Assembly (NCBI RefSeq): GCF_016865365.1
Contig: NZ_AP024469.1
Location: 1,417,001 to 1,481,000, forward strand
Direction of reading: 5' to 3'
Source: Geobacter sp. SVR
GTDB lineage: Bacteria; Desulfobacterota; Desulfuromonadia; Geobacterales; Pseudopelobacteraceae
Length of the DNA: 64,000 nt
The translations under genes were made by a program, and so were the position numbers. This document shows, piece after piece, positions 1-8,395 of this stretch (position 1 is its first letter; the number at the start of each line of letters is the position of its first letter). The notes under the pieces are model-generated. The model did not search any database. It was not told the origin of the DNA and saw only the letters and a list, made by a program, of their open reading frames with translations.

Positions 1-33
1 ATAAAGCTTCTCCAGCATGCCTGCCAGGGGCAT
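1..33 (-). CDS. folC: Start of a probable folylpolyglutamate synthase gene (partial)
   Basis: Only the first eleven codons lie in the window; the gene runs off the left edge. An ATG at 33 follows the accD stop codon after a single base, and reads MPLAGMLEKLY with no stop. A second ATG at 18 could be the real start. FolC adds glutamates to folates and its gene follows accD in many bacteria, so the identification comes mainly from this position and is an inference; the eleven residues alone cannot prove it. Confidence 0.45.
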   Translation of the reverse strand, partial: MPLAGMLEKLY

Positions 34-34
34 G

Positions 35-889
35 TCAGGCAGCGGGGGAGGTGAGCATCTTCAGAATCGACGCAAGTTTTGGACGCATCTCGGTCCGGGG
101 GATGATTACATCCACCATGCCGTGGTCGAGCAGATATTCGGCCCGCTGAAATCCTTCGGGCAGTTTCTGGCGAATGGTCTGTTCAATGACGCGCGGACCG
201 GCAAATCCGATCAGCGCCTTCGGTTCGGCAACATTGAGGTCGCCCAGCATGGCGAAACTGGCGGTGACGCCGCCGGTGGTGGGGTCGGTCAGGATCGATA
301 TGAAGGGCAGCCCGGCCTTTTTCAGTTTAGCCAGGGCAGCAGAGGTCTTGGCCATCTGCATCAGCGAGAGGATGCTCTCCTGCATGCGCGCTCCGCCTGA
401 AGCGGAGATGATAATGACGGACTGGCGTTTCTGCAGGGCGCGCTCGATGGAACGGGTGATCTTCTCCCCCACGACGCTTCCCATGCTGCCACCCATGAAG
501 GAAAAATCGAAGATTGACACCTGAACACCGATGCCATCGATGGTACCCTCCACGCAGATGATGGCGTCTCTGGCGCCCCCTTTGGCCAGAGCGGCATTAA
601 TCCGCTCCTGGTAGCTTTTGGCATCTTTGAACTCCAGAAAATCGGTGGAGGTCATGCCAGCATCAAATTCCTGCCAGGCAGCTCCATCCAGCAGGAGTTC
701 CAGGCGGCGGCGGGCCGCTATGCGGTAATGGTGCCCGCACTTGGGACAGACGTTCTGGTTCTGTTCGATATCCTTGCCGAGTACCGTTGCCGAACAGCCG
801 GCACACTTGATCCACATTCCCTCCGGGACTTTGCTCTTCTTGCCGCCGGTACTCTCTATGCCTGCCTTTTCCCTGGTAAACCAGCTCAT
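35..889 (-). CDS. accD: Acetyl-CoA carboxylase carboxyltransferase subunit beta
   Basis: AccD is the zinc-ribbon beta subunit of the carboxyltransferase that, with AccA, moves CO2 from carboxybiotin to acetyl-CoA to give malonyl-CoA, the first step of fatty acid synthesis in the cytoplasm. The 284 residues have the usual length. An N-terminal zinc ribbon with two CxxC pairs (CAGC and CPKC, about residues 29-51) is followed by the crotonase-like carboxyltransferase fold with the glycine-rich stretches FMGGSMGSVVGEK and SASGGARMQE. The ATG at 889 has an AGAGG ribosome site. trpA lies 120 bases upstream on the same strand and a probable folC starts one base after the stop, so the three may be cotranscribed. 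Confidence 0.97.
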   Translation of the reverse strand: MSWFTREKAGIESTGGKKSKVPEGMWIKCAGCSATVLGKDIEQNQNVCPKCGHHYRIAARRRLELLLDGAAWQEFDAGMTSTDFLEFKDAKSYQERINAALAKGGARDAIICVEGTIDGIGVQVSIFDFSFMGGSMGSVVGEKITRSIERALQKRQSVIIISASGGARMQESILSLMQMAKTSAALAKLKKAGLPFISILTDPTTGGVTASFAMLGDLNVAEPKALIGFAGPRVIEQTIRQKLPEGFQRAEYLLDHGMVDVIIPRTEMRPKLASILKMLTSPAA

Positions 890-1009
890 GGTAAACCTCT
901 CGATTGTTTAATTTGACAAAAAATGTTTACTGAAAATGAAGGAGCTTGGTAGCAGATATACACTGCCGTGTCAAGTTCGATCCCTTGTGTGAATCGGTCG
1001 GAATGCGCC

Positions 1010-1810
1010 TCAACCTGCCGGGGTGATGGCCTGTTTCAGGGAGCTGACGAAACGTTGCAGCTCACCTTTGAGCTCTTCGCCAGCATAGTTCTGGAAGAGC
1101 CGCACAATGGCACTTCCCACCACCACGCCATCGGCTAGCAGCGATACCTCGGCGGCCTGTTGCGGCGTGGCAATGCCGAAGCCGGCCACGACCGGTATCC
1201 CGATTTTTTCCCTGACCGCGATGAGTTCAGCGGACAGGCTGGTGGAAACCTGCTGCCGTGCGCCGGTGACGCCGGTGACCGTCACATAATACACGAAGCC
1301 GCGTCCCAGCCTGGCTACCGTTTCGAGCCTGGCCCGGTCCGAGGTGGGGGTAAGCAGAAAGATGACCTTGAGGCCGCTGCTTTCAGCATGCCGAAGAAAC
1401 TGCCCTGCTTCCTCCGGCGGCATATCGACCAGCAGAACCCCGTCTACGCCTGCATCGGCGGCATCGCGGCAAAAGCGCTCGTAACCGTAAGCATGGATCG
1501 GATTGAGATAGCCCATCAGGATGATCGGAATCTGCGAGGTGATCCGTACCTCCCGCACCGTGGCGAGAATACCGTCCAGGGTTGTGCCGGCGGCCAGGGC
1601 GCGTTCCGAGGAGAGTTGTATGGTGGGGCCGTCGGCCATCGGATCGGAAAAGGGCATGCCCAGCTCGATGATGTCGGCTCCCGCCTCTTCCAGCAGGTGG
1701 ATCATTTCCCGGGTAGTGGGGAGGTCCGGGTCCCCCGCGGTGATAAAGGTGACCAGTGCTTTGCCCCGATCTTTTCCGAGGGCGTCGAAACGACTCTTGA
1801 TTCTGTCCAT
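1010..1810 (-). CDS. trpA: Tryptophan synthase alpha chain
   Basis: TrpA cleaves indole-3-glycerol phosphate to indole and glyceraldehyde 3-phosphate and passes indole to TrpB through the alpha2beta2 complex. The 266-residue protein shows the conserved [17 protein letters not shown] segment that carries the catalytic Glu and Asp, and the phosphate-binding GFGIATPQQ loop. A TIM-barrel length protein with no truncation. The usual partner trpB is not in the window: the gene directly upstream is an MCP receptor ending only 36 bases before the trpA start, so trpA either has a promoter inside that receptor gene or is read through from it. accD follows downstream. Confidence 0.97.
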   Translation of the reverse strand: MDRIKSRFDALGKDRGKALVTFITAGDPDLPTTREMIHLLEEAGADIIELGMPFSDPMADGPTIQLSSERALAAGTTLDGILATVREVRITSQIPIILMGYLNPIHAYGYERFCRDAADAGVDGVLLVDMPPEEAGQFLRHAESSGLKVIFLLTPTSDRARLETVARLGRGFVYYVTVTGVTGARQQVSTSLSAELIAVREKIGIPVVAGFGIATPQQAAEVSLLADGVVVGSAIVRLFQNYAGEELKGELQRFVSSLKQAITPAG

Positions 1811-1846
1811 GGTGGTGGTTTTCCGTGGTTGATGAAATGCCGGATG

Positions 1847-4006
1847 TCAGATCTTGAAGCGGGACATCTCTTTCTCGAGGAGCGAGATCTGTTTCGAAAG
1901 ACCGGTGACCGATCCCTCAAGCACCCTGACCATCTCGGTATTGGAGGCTGTAGATTTCCGGATGTTCTGGACGGCGGCTGTGATGGTGTCGCTGTTCATG
2001 GCCTGAATATGGCAGCCGTTGCGTACCTGTTCCACCATCAGGTTGGAATTTTCGATGGCATGGGCTATCAGGCTGCTGGTGCGGCTCTGTTCGCGGGTCG
2101 AAATCCTGACGTGGACCGTGAGATCCTTCATCCGCTCCACCGCCTTGGCGATCTGCTCGCTGGTCAGGGCATGCTCGTTGGCTGAACTGGCGATATGTTC
2201 GACCATTTCGGCGACACTTTCCATGGCCTCCTTGATACTTTGGCTGCCGTAAGCCTGTTCAACGGTGGCGCGTGCGATCTCCGCGACCTGGATGCTGGCT
2301 TTCTGCACGCCGCTGACGATTTTTTCCAGGGCGGCGCCGGAGCGCTCGGAAAGCTTTTCCCCCTCGGAAATGCTTTCTTCAGCCATATTGATGGCGTTGA
2401 CGGCCCGGTTGGTTTCTTCCTGCACCCCGCGGATAACAGTGGCAATTTCCCGGGTGGAGCTGCTGGTGCGCTCGGCCAGTTCCCTGATCTCGTCCGCCAC
2501 CACCGCAAAGCCTTTGCCGTGTTCACCCGCCTGGGCCGCGATAATGGCGGCATTCAGGGCCAGCAGGTTGGTCTGTTCCGCCACCTCGTCGATCACCGAG
2601 AGGATGGTGCCGATATCGTTGGCGCGCAGGGACAGGTTTTCGATCACCTCGGCCGTGATTCGGGATGATTCCCTGATGGCCTGCATGCCGGCCATGGCTT
2701 CTTCAACCGCGCGCTTCCCGGTTTCGGCGTCCTTGCGTACCCCCTCTGAAATGGCGGAGGTGTCGAGGGCATTTTTCTCGACCTGTCTGATGGTGGCATC
2801 CATTTCCGAAATGGACGAGGAGGTGGTATTGGAGGCATCCTGCAGATTGATGATACTGGAGCCGATCTGCTTGATGGAGGTCGCCATCTCCATGATCGAC
2901 GAGGTGACTTCATCGACCGCCTCGCTGAGCTTGTCGGCGCTCAGGGCCACCTCTTCGATGCTGGCTGCCATTTCAAGGCTGGATGACGATGTTTCGGTGG
3001 CAGAAGATGCCAGCTTTTCGATGCCGTCCGCCACATCCATGGCGGTCGCCTTGATGCCGTCTACGGCCTCGGAAGTTTCTCTTACGGCCGTCTCCTGCAG
3101 ACTGGCGGAAACGACCACGTGCCGGGAAGCCTTTTCGATGTTGTTGTCTATGGCCGAAAGCACATCGGCGGCGGAGCTGATCCGAGAAACCATGCTGTGC
3201 AGGTTCTCCACCATGATGTTCATTGCGCCGGCCAGATCCGCCGCTTCTCCGCCGCCACGCACCTTCAGGCGCTCATCCAGTTTACCCCCGGCCACGGATC
3301 GCGCGAATGCGACACAGGCGCCCAGGGGGCGGGTGATCGAGATGGTGATCAGGTACGAGAACAGTGCCACCAGACAGAAGACCGCCAGCGTCACGACACC
3401 GGACATGATCATCTTGATCCTGATACTGGCGGCAACCCGCTCTTCGGCGGCACTGACATCCTGGCGCGTGATGTCGACCATCTGGGCGATCGCCTTGCTG
3501 AAGGTGCTGAAACGTCGGGCCTGGATGGCAGCCATGAGATCCCCGGCCCGTTTCACGTCACCCCGGGCGGCGGCAGGCAACACCTCGGCCTGCAGGGTTT
3601 TCTGATACTCCTTCCAGATGACCTCGGCCTTGTTGATTGCGTCTTTTTTTTTGGCGGATTCGATTGATTCGAGCACAATGCCGAAATTGAGCTCGATGTC
3701 GTTGATCAGGTTTTCAATGGTGGCGATGTTCTTGCGGGCTGCCGAGGCGTCCGCCTCGATCATCAGGTTCTGCACCTCGCTGTTGATCTGGAACAGGTCG
3801 GACTTGAGCAGGGCGATGCTTTCGAGCGCGTCCTTGTTTTTTTGAATCGATCGGTAGGCGGGACCCCCGACCCTGACTTCATGCATCAGAAACAGACTGA
3901 TCAGGGTCACGAACAGGATGCCGGCGAAGGCCGTTGCGGAAAGCAGCGCCATCTTGGTCCGCAGGGTCAGGCCGTTACTGATGCTCGGAGTCGAGGGACT
4001 CTTCAC
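1847..4006 (-). CDS. Methyl-accepting chemotaxis protein
   Basis: A 719-residue membrane chemoreceptor expected to signal through CheA/CheW. Layout: short cytoplasmic start, TM1 (about 20-42), a periplasmic four-helix-bundle-like sensor (about 43-205), TM2 (about 205-228), a HAMP region, then a long signalling coiled coil. The hairpin tip (about 470-515) has [11 protein letters not shown] and [18 protein letters not shown]. The tip reads [11 protein letters not shown] where E. coli Tsr has NAAVEAARAGE, so the two trimer-contact residues (Tsr E385 and R388) are Ile and Gln. No CheR-binding pentapeptide ends the protein. Start is GTG at 4006 behind AAGGAG. Ligand unknown. Confidence 0.95.
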   Translation of the reverse strand: MKSPSTPSISNGLTLRTKMALLSATAFAGILFVTLISLFLMHEVRVGGPAYRSIQKNKDALESIALLKSDLFQINSEVQNLMIEADASAARKNIATIENLINDIELNFGIVLESIESAKKKDAINKAEVIWKEYQKTLQAEVLPAAARGDVKRAGDLMAAIQARRFSTFSKAIAQMVDITRQDVSAAEERVAASIRIKMIMSGVVTLAVFCLVALFSYLITISITRPLGACVAFARSVAGGKLDERLKVRGGGEAADLAGAMNIMVENLHSMVSRISSAADVLSAIDNNIEKASRHVVVSASLQETAVRETSEAVDGIKATAMDVADGIEKLASSATETSSSSLEMAASIEEVALSADKLSEAVDEVTSSIMEMATSIKQIGSSIINLQDASNTTSSSISEMDATIRQVEKNALDTSAISEGVRKDAETGKRAVEEAMAGMQAIRESSRITAEVIENLSLRANDIGTILSVIDEVAEQTNLLALNAAIIAAQAGEHGKGFAVVADEIRELAERTSSSTREIATVIRGVQEETNRAVNAINMAEESISEGEKLSERSGAALEKIVSGVQKASIQVAEIARATVEQAYGSQSIKEAMESVAEMVEHIASSANEHALTSEQIAKAVERMKDLTVHVRISTREQSRTSSLIAHAIENSNLMVEQVRNGCHIQAMNSDTITAAVQNIRKSTASNTEMVRVLEGSVTGLSKQISLLEKEMSRFKI

Positions 4007-4092
4007 AGAGCTGCTCCTTATGCCGATTCGGGAACCTTCGGTCCGGGGTACATCGGCGGAATCGGATTAAAAATCTGTAGAAAATACGGCAA

Positions 4093-4122
4093 ACTATAGC
4101 AGAGCGTCAGCTTTGATATCAA
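4093..4122 (-). promoter_or_regulatory. Putative sigma-70 promoter of the MCP gene
   Basis: On the minus strand TTGATA (4122-4117) and TATAGT (4098-4093) are separated by 18 bases, five of six matches to each consensus hexamer. This would start transcription near 4085, giving a leader of about 80 bases before the GTG start at 4006. Confidence 0.55.
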
Positions 4123-4143
4123 GCAAAAACACCCCGAACGGGG
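4122..4143 (-). terminator. Possible intrinsic terminator after the lytic-transglycosylase-like gene
   Basis: On the minus strand CCCCGTTCGGGG can form a four-pair stem with a GTTC loop, followed by TGTTTTTGC. The stem is short, so the call is moderate. It sits about 200 bases downstream of the gene ending at 4341 and abuts the MCP promoter. Confidence 0.45.
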
Positions 4144-4340
4144 CAGGTGGGAGTGCGTGGGGAGTCGGTCTCGGTGCAGGGGAGGGCTGGCATGTCAGCG
4201 GCCGGACCGCTCGGGCGGTCAGAGGCAGGCGGCCCCCACACTGCTGGGGGCACTCCTGTCCGTCCCGGAAAAGACGCAGGGTCCGAGGCTGCCTGTCTTT
4301 CTGCTGCGGGCCGCGGGCAGCATCCCGCGGGAGGCGGGGG
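4144..4340. other. Non-coding GC-rich stretch
   Basis: The gap between the MCP start and the upstream lipoprotein gene (4007-4340) contains the MCP promoter and a terminator on its left. The rest is very GC-rich with one clear perfect inverted repeat, GCCCCC/GGGGGC, at 4232-4251. I see no convincing gene; short open frames here lack ribosome sites. Confidence 0.5.
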
Positions 4341-4988
4341 TCAGCGGATCAATGTTTCCGCTTCGCTCATAGCCAGGCGCGCATTCTGGCGCGCCAGCTC
4401 AGCCTGCATTTCCCGGCGCACCTTGCGTATCTTGCGCATGTAAAAATCCGCTTCCCGCCCTTGGCCGCAGTAAAATCTCTTGGCGCGCTCAAGATTGCCC
4501 TGGGCCATCTCCAGCTTGCTGAACAGTTCCCTCACGGCGGCTTCGGCACATTTTTCGTCGCTCTTCATGTCAAGGGGGCTATAGCCGTGACTCCTGGCCC
4601 GATGGGGCATAAGCTGCCATACGCCCAGGGCCCCTTTGGGGGAGACTGCTCGGGCCGAAAGATTGTGTCCGCCGGATTCCGCCAGGGCGATTTCTGCAAG
4701 ATCGAAAGGAAGGAAAGGGGTGCCGAGGGTTTTGATAAAACAGAGTGCAGCTAATTGACGGGCCCGATCAGGGGTGGTGATGCGTTCGAATGTCGCTTCT
4801 ATAACCGGCACTTGACGTTTCCGCTCGCTGATCGAGGTCCCTTTCTCGAGGATCCCTTTGATCTCCCGGTCAAGCTGAGAATCGTTCGAAGGCGTGGATG
4901 CTGTCGCCAGTTCGGCTTTCTTGGCAGGTGCGTCTTCGCAGCCCGCCAGAAGCAGCAGACATAAAATTGTAAATAGGGTTCTTTTCAT
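4341..4988 (-). CDS. Lipoprotein with lytic transglycosylase (SLT-like) domain
   Basis: A 215-residue protein starting at the ATG at 4988 with a lipoprotein signal, hydrophobic LFTILCLLLLAGC; the Cys of the LAGC lipobox would be lipidated. About residues 85-125 contain AEIALAESGGHNLSA and KGALGVWQLMP, the pattern of SLT/goose-type lytic transglycosylases with the Glu of AESGG as probable catalytic acid. Such enzymes cut glycan strands of peptidoglycan. The rest of the C terminus is helical and charged. A GTG further upstream at 5030 would put residues before the signal peptide and is less likely. Monocistronic by appearance; exact role unknown. Confidence 0.82.
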   Translation of the reverse strand: MKRTLFTILCLLLLAGCEDAPAKKAELATASTPSNDSQLDREIKGILEKGTSISERKRQVPVIEATFERITTPDRARQLAALCFIKTLGTPFLPFDLAEIALAESGGHNLSARAVSPKGALGVWQLMPHRARSHGYSPLDMKSDEKCAEAAVRELFSKLEMAQGNLERAKRFYCGQGREADFYMRKIRKVRREMQAELARQNARLAMSEAETLIR

Positions 4989-5090
4989 AGGTGTATGGGA
5001 TCCGTTGTCGGCTTTGCCGGACCGGCGCACGCGCCAGGGAATGAAACTACTCGATTCCGGCCGGATTCTCCTTTCTCAGGATGCCTCCCC

Positions 5091-5125
5091 AAAAATGCCA
5101 AAGTCCCGGGGGTCCGAGACTTTGG
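5091..5125 (-). terminator. Intrinsic terminator downstream of cydAB
   Basis: CCAAAGTC and GACTTTGG (5098-5105 and 5118-5125) form a perfect eight-pair stem, extended inside by CGG/CCG. On the minus strand the stem is followed by CATTTTTGG. It lies about 110 bases beyond the cydB stop and before the next minus-strand gene. Confidence 0.7.
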
Positions 5126-5233
5126 ATGGGGGGCTAAAGTTGGTAAGTATATATATCAGCTTTCGGTTTTTGTCAAGTTTGCCGAAAATAATACCTGCAA
5201 AATCAGCTATTTAAATATTATATGAGGGCTTGT

Positions 5234-6280
5234 TTAGTAAGCTTCGCTGTTGCCGAGCACCTCCTCGTCCGTGATCCTCTCCCGGAAGATCCGGTACACC
5301 CACACTTTGTAGGCGATGACGATGGGCACAAAGATCAGGGCAACCACGGTCATGATTTTCAGGGTATAGGCACTGGATGACGAGTTGTAGATGGTCAGGC
5401 TGGAGGCGGGATCGAGACTGGAAGGTATCAGGTTCGGAAAAAGGCCGGCAATACCGGTGAAACAGACGAATACGATGGTCAGGCAGGAGCAGGCAAATGC
5501 CCGGTGCAGCTTGCCTCTGGCCGCACTGACCTTTATCTGCAGCAGTGCGGCAACCGCTACGAGCGGGATGAGCAGCAGCACCGGGGCCTTGAGATAGTTA
5601 GCGTAGAGCGTGGTGGCGGGATAGGTGTATCCCAGGAATACCACCGCCACCACCAGCAGTGGCAGCCACAGCCGGGAGGCCATGGCGCCGGCACGTTCAG
5701 ACAGCGGCCCGGTGGTCTTGATGGCCGCATACAGCGAGCCGTGCACGGCAAACAGGAGCACGAACAGCAGGCCGGTCAGCAGGCCGTACGGGTTGAGCAG
5801 GCTCAGGAGGTTGCCGAAGTATTCGAAGTTTCCAGCGGCAAAGTCGTTGCGCATCGGCAGACCCTTGAAGATGTTGCCGAAGGCCACGCCGAACAGGAGT
5901 GCCGGCAGGAAGCTCGAGACGACCACCGCGGTATCCCAGCCCTTTTTCCAGGCCGGGCTGTCGATCTTGCCGCGGAACTCGAAGGCAACCCCCCGCACGA
6001 TCAGGGCGAAGAGCAGCAGCAGGAGCGCCGTGTAGAGATTGCTGAACATCAGCGCATAGGTGGTGGGGAAGGCGGCAAAGGTGGCGCCGCCGGCCGTGAC
6101 CAGCCAGACTTCATTGCCGTCCCAGACCGGCCCCACCGTATTGATCAATACCCGCTTTTCCGTGTCGCTCTTGGCCAGAAACGCCGACATGAACCCGGTT
6201 CCCAGAACGAAACCGTCCAGCATGAAGTAGACCCCCCACAAGACACCCCACAGCACGAACCACGTGATCTGCAGTTCCAT
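5234..6280 (-). CDS. cydB: Cytochrome bd ubiquinol oxidase subunit II
   Basis: Subunit II of the bd-type quinol oxidase, an integral membrane partner of CydA that stabilises the haem-bearing subunit. The 348-residue protein begins MELQITWFVLWGVLWGVYFM and has eight or nine hydrophobic segments, with the CydB-typical N-terminal stretch FVLGTGFM and GPVWDGNEVWLVTAGGA. Three bases separate its ATG from the cydA stop, behind GGGAGGAA, so the two are translated as one operon. No small CydX-like reading frame is evident after it. The oxidase reduces O2 with high affinity; in an otherwise anaerobic metal-reducer type genome its likely job is oxygen protection (inference). Confidence 0.96.
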   Translation of the reverse strand: MELQITWFVLWGVLWGVYFMLDGFVLGTGFMSAFLAKSDTEKRVLINTVGPVWDGNEVWLVTAGGATFAAFPTTYALMFSNLYTALLLLLFALIVRGVAFEFRGKIDSPAWKKGWDTAVVVSSFLPALLFGVAFGNIFKGLPMRNDFAAGNFEYFGNLLSLLNPYGLLTGLLFVLLFAVHGSLYAAIKTTGPLSERAGAMASRLWLPLLVVAVVFLGYTYPATTLYANYLKAPVLLLIPLVAVAALLQIKVSAARGKLHRAFACSCLTIVFVCFTGIAGLFPNLIPSSLDPASSLTIYNSSSSAYTLKIMTVVALIFVPIVIAYKVWVYRIFRERITDEEVLGNSEAY

Positions 6281-6283
6281 TGG

Positions 6284-7630
6284 TCAGTTCCTCCCTTTGG
6301 CAGGTATGATACCGGACAGGTCATGCTCCGGGCCCTTGCGGGCGTACTTGTTCAACAGGTAGATATCCATGACGCCCAGGGAGCCATAGAGCAGGGTGAA
6401 CCCGGCCAGCGATACCGCTACCTGTGCGGTGGTGACATGCTTCGAAACCGCATCGGCGGTCTTCAGGACCCCGTAGACGATCCACGGTTGGCGCCCCAGT
6501 TCGGCCACTATCCAGCCCAACTGGTTGGCGAGGTAGGGCAGGGGGATCGAAAAGACAAGGATCGTCAGGAACAGGCGCTGTTTTTCGAGATGTTGCCGAC
6601 GCGAGAGGAACACGGCCAGCAGGCTGGCCAGGATGAAGTAGGTGCCCAGGCCGACCATGGTCCGGAAGCTCAGGAATACCGGAAGCACCGGCGGGCGCAG
6701 CTCTTTGGGGATGTCCTTGAGCCCGGTGATGACGGCATCCGGATTGTGGAAGGCCAGCATGCTGACCATGTTGGGAACGCACAGGCGTTCAACGGCGTTA
6801 CATTCCCGTTTTTCATCCGGGAGCAGGAACAGGTTCATGCCGACCCCTTTCTGGGTCTCCCAGATCGATTCCATGGCCGCGAATTTGGCAGGCTGGGTAA
6901 CCGCCGTGTTGACCGCATGGGCATCGCCCATCAGGGCTACCAGAACGGCGGAAACAAGGCCGAACAGCGCTGCCTGCCGGAAGGAACGCTTGAAAAAGTC
7001 GAGTTCATTGTTCCGGAGCAGATGCCAGGCCGAGACCCCCATCACGAAAAAAGCGGCCACCGTATAGCCGGAGACGATCTGGTGTCCGAATTTTATCAGG
7101 CCGGTCGGATTGGTGATCAGGGCCATGAAATCGACCATCTCGGCCCGATTGTTTCGCAGGACGAATCCGACCGGATGCTGCATCCAGCCATTGGCCAGAA
7201 GGATCCAGAGGCCGGAGAGGTTGGTGGCGATTGCCACGAGCCAGATCGAGAGCGCATGCACCTTGGGCGAAACCTTTTTCCAGCCGAAGATCCACAGGCC
7301 GATGAAGACCGATTCAAGGAAGAAGGCTACCGTGGACTCGATGGCCAGCGGTGCGCCGAAGATGTCCCCCACGTATCGCGAGTACTCGGCCCAGTTCATG
7401 CCGAACTGGAATTCCATCGTGATGCCGGTCACGATTCCCAGGGCGAAGTTTATCAGGAACAGCTTGCCCCAGAACTTGGCCATGCGCAGCCACAACTCGT
7501 CGCCGCTGATGACGTAGCGCGTCTCCATCCAGGCGATCATGACGGAAATCCCCAGGGTCAGCGGTACGAAAATGAAGTGAAACATGCTGGTGACCGCGAA
7601 CTGCAGCCGGCTGAGCATCAATGCATCCAT
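6284..7630 (-). CDS. cydA: Cytochrome bd ubiquinol oxidase subunit I
   Basis: The quinol-oxidising, haem-carrying subunit of cytochrome bd. The 448-residue protein starts at the ATG at 7630, directly behind an excellent AGGAGG site; a start upstream would add a non-conserved leader. Conserved pieces: SRLQFAVTSMFHFIFVPL with the His (residue 18) that ligates haem b595, MQHPVGF with a b558 ligand His, SFRTMVG with the b558 Met, and the GRQPW motif. The quinol-binding Q-loop is of the short type. It is the first gene of cydAB; an Rrf2 regulator gene lies 191 bases upstream on the same strand and may sense redox state for it (inference). Confidence 0.97.
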   Translation of the reverse strand: MDALMLSRLQFAVTSMFHFIFVPLTLGISVMIAWMETRYVISGDELWLRMAKFWGKLFLINFALGIVTGITMEFQFGMNWAEYSRYVGDIFGAPLAIESTVAFFLESVFIGLWIFGWKKVSPKVHALSIWLVAIATNLSGLWILLANGWMQHPVGFVLRNNRAEMVDFMALITNPTGLIKFGHQIVSGYTVAAFFVMGVSAWHLLRNNELDFFKRSFRQAALFGLVSAVLVALMGDAHAVNTAVTQPAKFAAMESIWETQKGVGMNLFLLPDEKRECNAVERLCVPNMVSMLAFHNPDAVITGLKDIPKELRPPVLPVFLSFRTMVGLGTYFILASLLAVFLSRRQHLEKQRLFLTILVFSIPLPYLANQLGWIVAELGRQPWIVYGVLKTADAVSKHVTTAQVAVSLAGFTLLYGSLGVMDIYLLNKYARKGPEHDLSGIIPAKGRN

Positions 7631-7821
7631 ACTCCCTCCTTGCTTCGATTGGTGTGGATCTTGAATTCGTGGCAATGGCACGGCTCTGCCTGAAAGGACG
7701 GCCGGTTCTGCCGGTCATTCCTTCGCCGGTACCGCGGATTCAGATTTTAGTCAAATAGGATCTTTATTGTCTTCTTTGGTGGCAAAAATTTTTACGCTGC
7801 TCCGTTGACTGCCCGGATCGA

Positions 7822-8226
7822 CTACTTGGCAGCCAGATCCTGCAGCGTCACTCCGGCGAGGATATCGCGCACCTGATCCTGCACCTTCATCCAGACCGGG
7901 TGCACCTGACAGGTGAAATTACGATTGCAATCGGCTTTGCCGGTTACGCAACGGTTCGGGATAATCGGTCCTTCGACCGCTTCGACCACTTCGAGCAGCG
8001 ATATTTTTTCGGGAGGCCGGCCAAGCATAAAACCGCCGCCTGTTCCGCGATAGGATCTGACCAGTCCGATCTTGCTGAACTGTTGGAATATTTTGGCGAG
8101 AAACGTCTGGGGGACATCTACTGCAACGGCTATTTCACTCAGAAGGCAGACCTGGTCGGAAGGGCGGGAGGCCAGGTACACAATGCCACGAATTGCATAT
8201 TCACCCTTGCGGGTAAGTTCCATCAT
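7822..8226 (-). CDS. Rrf2-family transcriptional regulator with three conserved cysteines
   Basis: A 134-residue DNA-binding protein: winged helix-turn-helix at the N terminus (TRKGEYAIRGIVYLA, then the recognition region VPQTFLAKIFQQFSKIGLV and the wing RGTGGGFMLGR). Three cysteines spaced CVTGKADCNRNFTC fit the iron-sulfur ligand cluster of IscR/NsrR-type members, so it probably senses iron-sulfur status, oxygen or NO (inference). The gene precedes cydAB on the same strand with a 191-base gap, suggesting it controls the oxidase. An inverted repeat overlaps its own promoter. ATG at 8226 or 8223; an AGGGG ribosome site fits the first. Confidence 0.93.
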   Translation of the reverse strand: MMELTRKGEYAIRGIVYLASRPSDQVCLLSEIAVAVDVPQTFLAKIFQQFSKIGLVRSYRGTGGGFMLGRPPEKISLLEVVEAVEGPIIPNRCVTGKADCNRNFTCQVHPVWMKVQDQVRDILAGVTLQDLAAK

Positions 8227-8229
8227 GTA

Positions 8230-8270
8230 AAAACCCCTAAGAGGACTATTTATGTCTTTTTAGGGGTTTT
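8230..8270. repeat. Perfect 11-bp inverted repeat around the Rrf2 gene promoter
   Basis: AAAACCCCTAA (8230-8240) and TTAGGGGTTTT (8260-8270) are exact inverted copies about 30 bases centre to centre. The upstream arm covers the -10 element and part of the spacer of the predicted promoter; the downstream arm contains the AGGGG ribosome site. Because transcription would start between the arms, this looks more like a DNA operator than an RNA hairpin. Autoregulation by the Rrf2 protein is an inference. Confidence 0.55.
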
Positions 8271-8285
8271 CTATTCATCTGTCAA
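8257..8285 (-). promoter_or_regulatory. Putative sigma-70 promoter of the Rrf2 regulator
   Basis: On the minus strand a perfect TTGACA (8285-8280) is 17 bases from TAAAAA (8262-8257), predicting a start near 8250 and a short leader before the ATG at 8226. Confidence 0.6.
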
Positions 8286-8341
8286 CAAAAATTACGAAAA
8301 GGTAACGGATTGTATTCAATTGTCTACATGCACAGCCGGGA

Positions 8342-8371
8342 AAAATACTGTCGCAGCGTCTTACAGACGCT
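8342..8371 (-). terminator. Weak hairpin downstream of the phosphofructokinase gene
   Basis: On the minus strand AGCGTC and GACGCT pair around a five-base loop (8355-8371). A T-run follows only after eight further bases, so termination is uncertain. Confidence 0.3.
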
Positions 8372-8395
8372 TTGAACGGTGCGAAATTGAGAGAA

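Noticed and set aside
7661-7681. Sigma-54 promoter (TGGCAC-N5-TTGC) upstream of cydA
   Set aside because: TGGCAC is present but the -12 GC element at the required spacing is absent.
5504-7693. Long plus-strand open frame of over 700 codons opposite cydAB
   Set aside because: It is the antisense of two clear cytochrome bd genes, has no family features, and is rich in Gln, His and Arg as expected of a shadow in GC-rich DNA.
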